Shown piece after piece: positions 50,076-60,478 of a stretch of 64,000 bases of DNA. The translations under genes and the position numbers were made by a program. The number at the start of each line of letters is the position of its first letter. Positions within the stretch are counted from its first letter, which is position 1. The notes beneath the pieces are model-generated. The model was not told where the DNA came from. It did not search any database and was given only the letters and a program-made list of their open reading frames with translations. The DNA is from Kluyveromyces lactis (taxonomy: Eukaryota; Ascomycota; Saccharomycetes; Saccharomycetales; Saccharomycetaceae), in contig NC_006042.1 in assembly GCF_000002515.2 (NCBI RefSeq), positions 2,538,198 through 2,602,197 on the forward strand. Reading direction: 5' to 3'.

Positions 50076-51269
50076 ATGTTATTTATACGGCAGCTTTCAG
50101 TTATTCCTAAAGCGCCTGCTTTTGCTAAATTTTTCCATACCGCGGGACTGGTCCGCCAAAAGCTGTCGGACCCTAATCACTTAGCAATACTCTTGCAAAA
50201 GAACCTCGCTCAAAGAAACAGCTCTCTGTACAATCCCGAACTAGAGACCATACGATGCACAATATTCGATAGGCATGGAAATATGCAGAAACCGTCCATC
50301 GATCTACGAAGAGATGAGCTCATACACACACATGGACTCCTACCCCGAGACTTGCGAAAGGTTGAAAAATCGAGGAGAAATGACTTGGTTCCCAGTGTTC
50401 TTGTGCGTGAGAATAGCATTTTGGTTAGTATATTGAACATTAGGGCTTTGGTAAAATCAGACATGTTAATTCTTTTCGATTCGATGGGTATAAAATTGGA
50501 TTCGGTTTCTCAACAGAATTTCATTGCGGATTTACAACTGAGATTACAAAATAGAAGCGGTTTTGAGGTACCAGATGTTGTGAATAAAGATCCTTTGCCT
50601 TACGAGTTTAGAGCAGTAGAGTCCATTTTTATTTCGGCTATATCTAACCTTAACGCAGAGCTCAAGGTTCACCTGAATGTTTCAACGGGTATTTTGCAAG
50701 ACTTAGAATATAGTATTACTAGAGATAAGCTACGGTATCTTTTGATTCAAAATAAGAAACTTAGCGTCTTTCACAAAAAATCTTTCTTGATGAGAGAAAT
50801 GATTGAAGAACTATTAGAGCAAGATGATGTCTTGTGTGAAATGTACTTGACTGAGAAACAATTAGGGAAGCCTAGAGAAGAGCATGATCATGCAGAAATT
50901 GAAATGCTTTTAGAAACTTATTACAATCATGTCGATGAAATTGTTCAAACTGTAGGAAATACAATGTCCAATATCAAAACTACAGAAGAAATAATCAATA
51001 TCATTCTTGATTCAAATAGAAATCAATTGATGTTACTTGGATTGCGTTTCAGTATTGGTTTACTCTCGTTAGCCGGTTCTATTTTTATTGCCTCAATCTA
51101 CGGTATGAACTTAGAGAACTTTATAGAGGAAGGTAACGTTGGATTCCCCGTGGTATCGACATTGGGGGTTATTCTAATGGCATATCTGTTTGCATTCTCC
51201 GTCAAACATTTACACAAGTTGGAAAAGGTTCAGTTAATGAGTCATGGAAAAAGCTCTACGCTAAAATAA
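50076..51269 (+). CDS. MFM1: Mitochondrial inner-membrane magnesium transporter, Mfm1/Lpe10 type
   Basis: A 397-residue CorA/Mrs2-family protein with an N-terminal mitochondrial presequence rich in basic residues. A helical matrix domain (LLPRDLRKVEKSRRNDLVPS near 89-108; DSNRNQLMLLGLRFSIG near 307-323) precedes two C-terminal membrane segments. The signature YGMN (342-345) ends the first. Length and the KSRRNDLVPS segment favour S. cerevisiae Mfm1/Lpe10 (YPL060W, 413 aa) over Mrs2 (470 aa). It works with Mrs2 in matrix magnesium uptake. Confidence 0.85.
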   Translation: MLFIRQLSVIPKAPAFAKFFHTAGLVRQKLSDPNHLAILLQKNLAQRNSSLYNPELETIRCTIFDRHGNMQKPSIDLRRDELIHTHGLLPRDLRKVEKSRRNDLVPSVLVRENSILVSILNIRALVKSDMLILFDSMGIKLDSVSQQNFIADLQLRLQNRSGFEVPDVVNKDPLPYEFRAVESIFISAISNLNAELKVHLNVSTGILQDLEYSITRDKLRYLLIQNKKLSVFHKKSFLMREMIEELLEQDDVLCEMYLTEKQLGKPREEHDHAEIEMLLETYYNHVDEIVQTVGNTMSNIKTTEEIINIILDSNRNQLMLLGLRFSIGLLSLAGSIFIASIYGMNLENFIEEGNVGFPVVSTLGVILMAYLFAFSVKHLHKLEKVQLMSHGKSSTLK

Positions 51270-51805
51270 AACTATTCGAATAAGTGCTCCTAACGTATTG
51301 TGTAAATACTCAAGTTAGGGTAGCATTGGATTTTCCAGCTCTTAAATGTTTTATGAATGTTGTGTATATATAATGTGACATATAAGCATCTAATGCAATT
51401 CGCATTAGAATACATACTACTCGACTGCTTCTATCTTTGTTCCAGCGAAAAACACCTGGCAGAATATGATATTAAGGTATAAGCAGTAGTGAAACGGATT
51501 GAAACTGTCCGATATTCTAGAATGTTTCACGACTGTATGTTAATATGCAGTACCAACCTATTGTTAAGTTTAACGTATCTTCATTACCCGGGAGAACGAT
51601 TGTATCACGTGATCAAGGTCGTTTTTGTCCTGGCTCTTGAATGGGGTGCAAAAAATACAATTGAAGACTGGAAAGAAATACTATTATTACATTTGAGATT
51701 GAATCATTATAGAAATTTGATAACGGGCTATAAACTGGTTCTGGTTGACAACATCCACGTAAGCGACGAAACTTATAAGCTAGTATAAAGGATCTTTTAT
51801 TCAAG
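51270..51805. other. MFM1-FTH1 intergenic region
   Basis: 536 bp. It holds TCACGTGA (CACGTG at 51606-51611) and GGGTGCA (51644-51650, see next entry). A 99-codon frame across it starts with GTG and has no domain support. Confidence 0.45.
51644..51650 (-). promoter_or_regulatory. Aft1-like core upstream of FTH1
   Basis: TGCACCC on the minus strand, 156 bp before the FTH1 start. The S. cerevisiae iron regulator Aft1 binds (T/C)(A/G)CACCC(A/G); here the next base is C, so the match is one short. FTH1 is an Aft target in S. cerevisiae, which makes the position plausible, but Kluyveromyces iron control may differ. Confidence 0.3.
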
Positions 51806-53128
51806 ATGTCAAAGTCAAGTTTTGAGAATTATTTCTCGTTTCAAATTTTTTTCATCTTCTTGAGAGAGTCGTTAGAGATCATCATAATCGTTTCCATCTT
51901 GTTGACAATCGTCAAACAAGCCTTATTCTCGCATGATACCACCGCTGAATCCGATACAGAGTCTTCAAAAAATGCTGCCCCGGTTACCATTCAAGAGGAA
52001 GAAGCTTCAGATTTATTATTGAGAGTTAATGACTCCGATTCTCCAAATCTAGGTCTAGAAGTTGATAACCAGCAGTTATATAAAAAACTAAAACTTCAAA
52101 TCATTTCTGGAGGTTTGTTAGGCCTTTTGGCATGTATGTTTATTGGTGGTGGATTTATTGTGGCATTTTATTATGTTGGCACGGATTTGTGGTCTATGAG
52201 TGAACATTATTATGAAGGTGTTTTAAGCGTTATTGCGTCTGTCATCATTTCAGTTATGGGATTGTTCTTCTTAAGAATGGGTAAACTTAGAGAGAAGTTC
52301 AGAGTTAAATTGGCATCCATCATTTACTCAGACAAATTACTTCCGATGGAAAATGGCGAAAGCAAAGCTAAAAGTTTCAGCGAGAAATACTCATTATTCA
52401 TCCTACCATTTGTTACTTCTTTGAGAGAAGGGCTAGAGGCTGTCGTCTTCATTGGTGGTATCGGTATCGATAGTCCATTAACCTCTATTCCACTATCGAT
52501 GCTTTCTGCTACGGCGATCTCGGCAATTTTCGGTGTATTCTTCTTCAAATACTCAAAGTCGTTTTCATTGCAAATTTGCCTTGTGGTAACAACATGTTTC
52601 CTATATCTTATTGCCGGCGGATTATTCTCCAAGGGTGTATGGCAGTTTGAACTTCAGAAGTATGTTGATGCTTGTAACGGTCAAGATATGAGCGAAGTTG
52701 GAAACGGTCCAGGTTCTTATGATATCTCGCGTTCGGTATGGCATGTTAACTGTTGTAACGGTGAAAGGGATGGATTTTGGATGATTTTGACCGCCATTTT
52801 TGGATGGACTAACTCAGCTACCTATGGTTCAGTTAGCAGTTATATTATGTACTGGTTAATTGTTATCGCTGTTATAAAGCTAATGATGCTCGAAGAGAAA
52901 CATGGATATATTCCATTTTTGCCTGTCAGTCTACAAAGAAGGAGAATGAACAAAAGATTATCTATTATTGAAAAGTCTCTTGCACTCAAATCTCAATCAT
53001 CCACGAGTGGCTGGAACTCATCTTCCACTACCAAAAACTTGCCTGATATTCCGAGAGCTTCATCGGATACTCACAATAGCTCTAGCCTCCTGTTAGATTC
53101 TAATTCGCCTGCTCAAGGTTATCAGTGA
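51806..53128 (+). CDS. FTH1: Vacuolar high-affinity iron permease Fth1
   Basis: A 440-residue permease that exports iron from the vacuole together with a Fet5-type multicopper oxidase. The two iron-channel motifs are R20-E-S-L-E24 in the first membrane segment and R207-E-G-L-E211. Segments such as EHYYEGVLSVIASVI and GNGPGSYDISRSVWHVNCCNG match Fth1 (YBR207W) more closely than plasma-membrane Ftr1. It has an acidic/Ser-rich insert at about 45-80 between TM1 and TM2, like Fth1, and a Ser-rich cytosolic tail. No oxidase partner is in the window. Confidence 0.94.
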   Translation: MSKSSFENYFSFQIFFIFLRESLEIIIIVSILLTIVKQALFSHDTTAESDTESSKNAAPVTIQEEEASDLLLRVNDSDSPNLGLEVDNQQLYKKLKLQIISGGLLGLLACMFIGGGFIVAFYYVGTDLWSMSEHYYEGVLSVIASVIISVMGLFFLRMGKLREKFRVKLASIIYSDKLLPMENGESKAKSFSEKYSLFILPFVTSLREGLEAVVFIGGIGIDSPLTSIPLSMLSATAISAIFGVFFFKYSKSFSLQICLVVTTCFLYLIAGGLFSKGVWQFELQKYVDACNGQDMSEVGNGPGSYDISRSVWHVNCCNGERDGFWMILTAIFGWTNSATYGSVSSYIMYWLIVIAVIKLMMLEEKHGYIPFLPVSLQRRRMNKRLSIIEKSLALKSQSSTSGWNSSSTTKNLPDIPRASSDTHNSSSLLLDSNSPAQGYQ

Positions 53129-54069
53129 TGAAATAGTTAGCTATTATTCTTCAAAGTTGCATGTAAACGAATCATTTTCTTGCGTACGCAGTTGCTCCAT
53201 TTGGAAAAGTTACTTAAGAGAAATACTATATACTATTTAGAAATTGCTGTTGTAATATAACACATTACGTTGGATTATAACAAGTATTGACTGTTTTTAA
53301 AGGTGACGGCATGTCAATGTGGGCTGCTGCATGATTACTTACATATTTCTTTTTGGCATATTCTGTCGTTTGTTTGAATACAATGTTCCCTTTTGTACTT
53401 AAATTCGAAAAGTCCTTCAATTCGGCCAAAAAAAAATGAGCAAAAAATAAAGATATGATCACCAAAATCTGGGGTAGCGGGACAGTATATATTACAATAA
53501 ACACCGAAAGCGGTTCACTTGTTTCTAACTTCAGCTTCACTCAGTGAAAACCCGATGTACATGCCGCTGTTATACAAAATCAAAGATTTCACTTCATAAC
53601 TATAATATCTGTGCACACAGCAGGTTTAATGTCTCACTCAGTGTGTATTGCCTGTGACTTTGACAAAGGGTGGATTTCTTTGTTTCTGGGATCAATATAT
53701 ATTCTACCACAACATGGGAATCTAACACTCTAAGTAACATTTCACCCAGTTGAGATTCTTACCTAGTTTGAACTCAGCATCAAATTGCAGTAACGGGAGC
53801 CTATCACCTCTTCGTAAACGCTTTTTTTCCGGTCATTATTCGTGGATGTATCATAGACGTTTATATCAAAATGATGACAGAATTTGCAACGTAAAACGAT
53901 TCCTCTTCAGTATGGGATATTTAATTCAATCATCAATTCATTTGTTATTATAAGGCTATTGTACAATTGGGATCTTTTTTTGATTTTGTGTATCATTCAC
54001 CAAGTTTGTTGGTATTTGTTCGTGGACGCTGACACCTTGTACAGGCAATCCTAATATAGTCATTTGGTT
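53129..54069. other. FTH1 downstream region
   Basis: About 0.94 kb. A 91-codon hydrophobic minus-strand frame (53265-53540) starts with GTG and has no internal ATG near its beginning, so I do not call it. A plus-strand frame at 53750-53953 also lacks support. This marks the start of the gene-decay zone. Confidence 0.4.
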
Positions 54070-55706
54070 ATGGTAAACGTTACAGATTACGAAACTCCTA
54101 ATAAGAGACAAAAGGATAATTCAGGATTGAAAAAGAATCTGATTCTAAATGCCTTCTTGATGAGCTCTCCTGGTAACGAAGTGATTAACTCGTGGAGAGA
54201 GTAAGGTAATCAGAGCTCTCATTCTGCTGAAGATCCACAGTATTGGATGAAATTGGCAAAATTGCTGGAAGATGGGGGGGTTACTAAGTTTTCTTTGCCG
54301 ATGTTTTAGGACCCTATGATGTTTATAATGGACCAGGAAACTTTAGGCCTGTCGCCAAAGCTGGCTCTCGATGGCCATTACCAGATCTAAGTTATTATAT
54401 TCTATTAAAGGTCGCAGTGGCCAGGACGTTGGCATTTGGTATTACTATATCGACAATTAGCGAACAACCGTATCATTTGGCAAGCAGTTTCGGTACTTTG
54501 GACTTAATTACAAAGGGCCGCATCGGATAGAATATTGTGACATCTTCTCTTGACAGCGCCTCAAAGAATCTTTTGAACGGTCAGAACTTTCCGGGCAAGA
54601 CTTAAAGGTATGAAAGAGCTGATGAATATTAATGTTATTTACAAATTGTTTTAAGCTCCGGGAGAGATGGTGCTGTAAAGGCTGATAAGGAAAGAGGCAT
54701 ATATACAGACCCCGATGGGTTGAGAAATATAAGTCATCAAGGTAAAAATTTCATTGTTCCGGGTCCTGGTGTTACACAGCCAAGCCAGTAAAAACTACCA
54801 GCTCTTATACAGGCCAGATTATTCGCCGAAGGGTAAAGAATTAGCGGCAAGCAACGTAGAAATTGTCTTTCTTTCAAATCCTTCAAAAGAATCCCTGAGG
54901 AAAGCTATTTGTTTCAACGAACAGTACGCAGAACATACATTTAACAGAGATCCTTCGAAGATTAAATTCATTGTTCAAATAATTATCGTTATTGGAGACA
55001 CTATCAAGGATGCTGAAGAACAAGAAGCTCGTATTAGACTATTGGCAGAAGATGAAGCAGCCAGAGTGATGTTTTCGGGCTGGGGCGGTGTTGGTCTTGG
55101 CGCTTATCCTGATGATAAACCGTTGGACGATTTAGATAATGCTTCTGTAGTGTCTTTGATCCAGGTCTGGAAGGAAGCTTATCCATATAATAAAAGGTGG
55201 ACAACAAATGATTGTTGTTCCCTGGCGTTGTAGGAGCATTTCTAAGGCGCCAATTATTGAACTAATGCTAAATAAGAAGCTGAAGCTGAGAGAATACCAA
55301 ACATGATGAATATCCAGTCCAACAATGATGTTATCAATTTTATAACGATTGTCGGATCTGGCGCAGTCTTCTTGGTACCATAAAAGGCATCGCAGACAAA
55401 ATAGACAAATATGTTTCTTATTCAGATGTTGCTGGATTTAATTTTGCTTACACATCAGCAACAAGAGCTATGAACAAATATCTGCTAAGTTTATACCAGA
55501 ATTGAGAATGCGTGGTTTATCACTTGGTTGTGAAGCATAGAAGGAACTAATTCAACAGCAACCATTCTTCAGATATCAGCTGTTTGGAAATAATAATCTG
55601 TAACTCGCATCCGGCAAATGATTTAAGATGGAGTAGTGATGGATCAAAAGAAGTCTTCGAAAAAATATTGCCAAAAGCACTTGAAAGGCTGACTGTAAAT
55701 AATTAG
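54070..55706 (+). pseudogene. Decayed flavin-dependent monooxygenase gene (NtaA/SnaA/DszA family)
   Basis: Conceptual translation in shifting frames shows a luciferase-like, FMNH2-dependent monooxygenase of the nitrilotriacetate/dibenzothiophene type, normally about 440-480 aa. Frame 1 runs from the ATG at 54070 (KKNLILNAFLMSSPGNEVIN) to a stop at 54202. A frameshift near the G7 run (54274-54280) separates EDGG from FADVLGPYDVYNGPGNF. TISEQPYHLASSFGTLDLIT follows, then a stop at 54528 where a tryptophan is expected, and further stops. The longest intact piece is 54754-55233 (IVFLSNPSKES, DAEEQEARIRLLAEDEAARV). The C-terminal remnant (PELRMRGL, then SHPANDLRW) ends at 55706. This is bacterial-type and absent from S. 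cerevisiae. Confidence 0.85.
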
Positions 55707-56076
55707 ATATCTTTAGGTCATCATCATTCAATCACTTGGTTTTATTGACTTGTTTATGGTACGTTCTATTACATCCACTACGAGTTACACTGAAAGGAAC
55801 ATGTCAAGCTCGGTGGTTGTAATTTGCATAATGATGAAGTACCCAATAGCTAGCTTTTCTAACTGTTCGTCCGCGACCTACCCCATGTAATGTAAGCAGC
55901 ATTGGGAAGGAGTTGAAAAGACAGATAATTTCTAGACAAATAACTTTTAGAAAACTAGGTTGTTTATATTTAGTTGAATATTAATATTTCCAATCCAGCG
56001 TCCTAATGAATTAAGGGATCTTTAACCAGATATGCTGAACGGGGGGAACGAATTGAAATTGCCTAAGAATTCAGAA
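55707..56076. other. Convergent region pseudogene-DUR3
   Basis: 370 bp between the pseudogene end and the DUR3 stop; no gene recognised. Confidence 0.4.
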
Positions 56077-58173
56077 TCAATTTTTAGATTTGAATATATC
56101 GTTCTTGACACCATTGAAAATTTTAATGAGTGAGTGTCTGCCGTCCCACAATGGGTAGAGGCCAATAAAAATGAGAGCCAAATAAACCCAGATAATAGAC
56201 ACAACCGTCCATCCAGCAAAGAAAGTTTTTGAAAAGATGTAATCTCTATACAATGGTAGAGGCCATACCACCCATGTTATCAATAATACGAATACTGAAG
56301 CACCTGCAGCAATTTTAGTGTAAATATTGATAATTCTCACTTCTTCCGCGGTGAAAGGTGTATTCGCTGGGTTTGAAGACACTTCAGTCTCGTAGAAAGC
56401 AGAATCTTCTTTCAATATTTCAACTGCATTTTCGGTTTTTGTTTCCAGTTCAACGCTAGGCTTAATACTTTTACTACTCTTTTCTTCAATTGATGGAGTA
56501 GCTTCTTTGAATCTATTATTATCATCAAATGAATCTTCTTCTTCTTCTTCTTCCTCGACAATGAGTTTAGCCTTCTTGAAATCAGACCAGTCAAATTTGT
56601 AATTTTTATCAAGTAAACTAATTGGAACGGTTAAAACACCTGGCAAGAATAACGCAGTAAGTCCACCATACATACAGGGTAGTTGTGAGCCTGTACTGGT
56701 AATTGTGACCTCGCCATAAAATTTGTAGGCAGTTCCCAACCAAACTGCAATGCCTGCCAAGAATCCGATCACAGGGGAAATTATGGCTGCAAGTGGTGTT
56801 TGTCTATCCCAGAGAATAGTCAATACCAATGGTATGACACCTGGACAAATAATCATAGAGTAGAAATAACCCATCCATGTCATATCTACTCCGACATAAT
56901 GCAACATGACCGTAAAGCCAGCTGCGAACAAACCGAAGAAAATGACCCCAATATGAGATACTGTGATTAATTGTGAATTGTTAGCATTGGGTTTGAAATA
57001 ATTCCTGTAAATGTCAAATGAGATGATTGAACTAACGGCAATCATTTGAGCACTAACAGTGGATGTCACAGCAAGATAAATAGCTAACAAAAGTCCACCC
57101 AAAGAACTTTTTCCGAGCACAGCCATTAGAGTGTAAGGCAAACCGAATCCATTATTGATCTCGTACGATGTCATAGCTCTTGGATAGGTTGGGAAAAAAG
57201 ATTCTCCTTCTAAAACAATATTAGACAGACCTATAATGGTACCTAATGGCCATACAATTGCAGGGATCAAAGCTGCGGCAATTAAATATCCGGGCACTGA
57301 AGCCTTGACATTTGCACTGAAGGCTTTCTGCCAAAAACTGGAATCCATAACTGTCAATCCAAAATCACCAACACAGTGGATGATGCCAAAGAAAATGGCC
57401 CCTTGAGACTTACCGGTTAGGAATGAACCCTGATAGTTACCTTCGATGTATCTGTCACCTTCGTGTTGTATTACCTTGTCGTATAAGCCGCTAATACCGC
57501 CGATCTTGTCACTGGAAATAACCGCAGTATTAAAGTAGACTAGGATGATCAAAGCAATTAATGAGTGCATGTAGTCTGTTAAAAATGTAGCCTTAAGCCC
57601 TCCAACGACAGTATAGCACATGACACCGAATGGAATCAACATAGTTGAAGCGACAATATGTAAGTTTCCAGAAATAATCGAAATAGCAGCAGCAGACCCC
57701 AAAATCATGGATGAAGATGACAGTAAATTGTTGACAAGACACATAAACATGTAGAGAATATGTGCACTTTTACCATAACGTAATTCTACAATTTCTAAAC
57801 AAGTATGCCCATTTGGAATTTTCTTCTTCGCTTGAATCCCTAACAATGCCATCAGACAAATTTGAACAGATAGCCCCGCAAAGTACCAAAAACTACTCAT
57901 AACCCCGTAAGAGTAAACCATTGTGACAACCCATAAGATTTCAGTTGCCCAATACCAAGAACTGAAAACAACAGAACCTGTTAAACCAATACCCACATTT
58001 CTGTTAGCAACCATGAAGTTCTCCGTAGATTGTGAATCTTCATGTAGATATTTTCCCATCAATTTGGTAGCAACAATGATACCCACCGCAAACAAAGCGC
58101 CGACACCAATCAAGACACCATACCCTGATGCTTTTGTCAATAAACTTATATTGACTTCATCTGCTGAACTCAT
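56077..58173 (-). CDS. DUR3: Urea/polyamine active transporter, Dur3 type
   Basis: A 698-residue sodium:solute-symporter-family permease of the plasma membrane that imports urea and also polyamines. I start it at the ATG at 58173 (MSSADEVNISLLTKASGYGV); the 45 codons upstream contain no ATG. Many membrane segments are visible, including SSWYWATEILWVVTMVYSYG (about 71-90) and GGLKATFLTDYMHSLIALI. A cytosolic loop near 550-620 has an uninterrupted glutamate run (VEEEEEEEDS) coded by repeated TTC/TTC (minus GAA) units at about 56535-56555. S. cerevisiae Dur3 (YHL016C) is 735 aa. It is the last intact gene before the subtelomere. Confidence 0.92.
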   Translation of the reverse strand: MSSADEVNISLLTKASGYGVLIGVGALFAVGIIVATKLMGKYLHEDSQSTENFMVANRNVGIGLTGSVVFSSWYWATEILWVVTMVYSYGVMSSFWYFAGLSVQICLMALLGIQAKKKIPNGHTCLEIVELRYGKSAHILYMFMCLVNNLLSSSSMILGSAAAISIISGNLHIVASTMLIPFGVMCYTVVGGLKATFLTDYMHSLIALIILVYFNTAVISSDKIGGISGLYDKVIQHEGDRYIEGNYQGSFLTGKSQGAIFFGIIHCVGDFGLTVMDSSFWQKAFSANVKASVPGYLIAAALIPAIVWPLGTIIGLSNIVLEGESFFPTYPRAMTSYEINNGFGLPYTLMAVLGKSSLGGLLLAIYLAVTSTVSAQMIAVSSIISFDIYRNYFKPNANNSQLITVSHIGVIFFGLFAAGFTVMLHYVGVDMTWMGYFYSMIICPGVIPLVLTILWDRQTPLAAIISPVIGFLAGIAVWLGTAYKFYGEVTITSTGSQLPCMYGGLTALFLPGVLTVPISLLDKNYKFDWSDFKKAKLIVEEEEEEEDSFDDNNRFKEATPSIEEKSSKSIKPSVELETKTENAVEILKEDSAFYETEVSSNPANTPFTAEEVRIINIYTKIAAGASVFVLLITWVVWPLPLYRDYIFSKTFFAGWTVVSIIWVYLALIFIGLYPLWDGRHSLIKIFNGVKNDIFKSKN

Positions 58174-60478
58174 TTGGAAGAATTTCTTTGGTTTCTTAGT
58201 ATCATAATAAAAGAGAGAGTTGCAATTCAACAAAAGCCTCTTGAGTGTTGACGCATAATTGTTAGATGTGAAGCTTATATAACTTCCCGATAATACTAGC
58301 TTCTTCACAAGAAATAAAGCGAGTGACTTTGATCTTCAGTTAAATCTACTAAGTGGGAATCGAACTACCCATGCCACCACCACAGTGACTCTGCTAAATT
58401 CATCTTTATTCTATTGGTGTAATGAGCTTCATAGATAATCAGCGTTATTACCACACGTCGGCGCAGAAAAAGCTTTACTACCCATTCCGGTTTGCCAATA
58501 CATTTATTTCTTATGGTGACTTTGATGGAATTAAAAGAGTGAGAGCTAAAGAAGACTTACAATATAATCATTGAAAAACAACTCATATAATAGCCGTACT
58601 GTAAATGACATTACCTAGACAAGTCCGGATTCCGTGAGATGAAACCGGTACCAAGTTAAGGTTATAGCTTGGTGAGTGGGGCTCGAACGTGTTCCCGGAT
58701 TTTTTCTTTTGATGAGTTTGTACTATGCTTACCAACCTTATTCATTCTATGATTGTCTTTGGCATGAGCCACAATTATCAGCAAAATCCATTGAAGAGCC
58801 AAATAAGGCACAGTAACAAAAAACACTTCGTATTAACAGCTATCAGCTGCCATCAATAATGAAAGTAAACATATCTTACGTGTCTGCCTAATCACGCGGT
58901 AGGTAAAGGCAGTCGAAATGATATTTTCATGTAGAAACTATTACATCAGTACGGAATAATATTACCGGAAGCACAACAATTCTCAATAGAATCAGGTACA
59001 TGATGGAGAAGTCAATCAATGTGGACGGCAGACTCACCCCATTCATCAAAATGTTCTTCTTAGCGGAAACCAAACGTAGCTTGCGAATACCGGAATTCAA
59101 CATGGGGGCAGAGTATAACATTTCAATTTGGATTTTCAGCAATTTCTTATACTCAACTGAGCTTGAATGTGTTTGAATGGAGATTTGTGGTAATATAATA
59201 TCTTGATAGTATTCACTGGATACCTAGAGAACTTAGTGGAAAGGTAATAAGAAAGTTCGTGACAATACTTCCTGAAGTCTTTTTTTTATTGCTCCTAACT
59301 GAGTTGTTTTTTTTTCAACTTGTAAATGAACAATTGGCCTCTGAGAGACAGCGGTTAGTGTTCGAATCATATCGGCTTTCAAACTGATAATGTATTCGTT
59401 AAGATTTCCCTCCTTACACTTCTTGTAAGTTGAAAATTGTCACATAGCTACAAAGAAGTGGGTAAATCAATATAAGAGTCACCGTGTCTTTGAATCAGCG
59501 GATCAGAATGTAGAATGTATTTGAATTGATTTATCGCTCAATAATAACACCGCCTTAGTTCTCTTGTACCAATGAGAGCCATTCTTAGTACGGCAGAAAC
59601 AGACCTTATATTTAGTTACCTTTACCATTCATTGCATGCATTTAGTGTTCGGTAGTCTTTTTTTTGACGTTTTCAGTCTTTGTAACTTTCTTCTTACCAA
59701 ACATACAGCGAATGGATAATAACCATCGCGTTGCTCCTTTAATTTTGCTTTTAGGAGTTTGAAAGTTTAAATCAGAGAGGGTGAAGCATCTTTATATCAA
59801 CCGTTTGATGTTCTCCGGTGTCTGATCACAACTAGGCTCCGAGCTATGAAATTTAAGATGTAGATAACGCAAAATTTCAAGTAAAGATTTCTTGCTTGTG
59901 GGTATCCGAATTTGCTCAAGTTGGATTGGACGATGATGAGATTTGGTAGCAGGCGCTTTTTTTAGAGTGTTAGTAGTATACATGTCAATAGATTCTATAC
60001 TGGCTTAGAGTTTGATAATGCAATTATTGGATGGTTGAACTGATGCTCTGTATGCGAACTTCAGCTAATTAAGTGTATTATTTAAGATGTTCTACTTGGC
60101 TTCCGCCTGACGGATAATTTAATATAGAGCCACAATAGATAGGTTGTCAAATCCGAATAGGAATTGAATGAAGATGCCATTTACTTATATACTTGTTACA
60201 TCTGATGTTCAAATGCTGGGTGCCGTAGCGTTGATGTTGATCATAGTGACTTCAGAATTCCTTCTGTATCGTTTCCATAAAGAGGCGGGCTGGGGATAAG
60301 TACAATGCCGTGGAACAATACGTCATTGTTAAACATTAAATCGATCCTATATCGTCTCTCCATTACAACTGTTGACGAAAACGTAGGAGTTTACAGGATA
60401 TTCATTTAAAAGTTTTTATAAGACTTGACCATAATGAATAAAAAGCTGAGAAAATCTAAGTGATTTCTGCTATGGTTA
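58174..60478. other. Gene-poor subtelomeric stretch upstream of DUR3
   Basis: About 2.3 kb without a supported gene. The DUR3 side has GATAA cores at 58434-58438 and, in reverse, 58775-58779, possible sites for nitrogen GATA factors. ATG frames at 59792-59983 (minus, 63 codons) and 60172-60303 (plus, 43 codons, hydrophobic middle GAVALMLIIVTSEFLLY) are short and unrecognised; the latter might be a remnant of a membrane protein. Two spots resemble tRNA T-arms (near 58357 and 58682) without the rest of a tRNA. Confidence 0.5.

Noticed and set aside
51489-51788. 99-codon frame before FTH1
   Set aside because: Begins with GTG, lacks domain features and covers the likely FTH1 promoter.
53265-53540. 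91-codon hydrophobic minus-strand frame after FTH1
   Set aside because: Starts with GTG and has no ATG until near its C-terminal end; no homology recognised.
58340-58700. tRNA T-arm-like strings (GGGAATCGAAC near 58355; GGGGCTCGAACG near 58677)
   Set aside because: No matching acceptor stem, anticodon arm or A-box at the right distance; chance or very old relics.
58927-59142. 71-codon hydrophobic minus-strand frame in the subtelomere
   Set aside because: First codon is TTG, the first ATG is eight codons in, and I cannot tie it to any transporter family.
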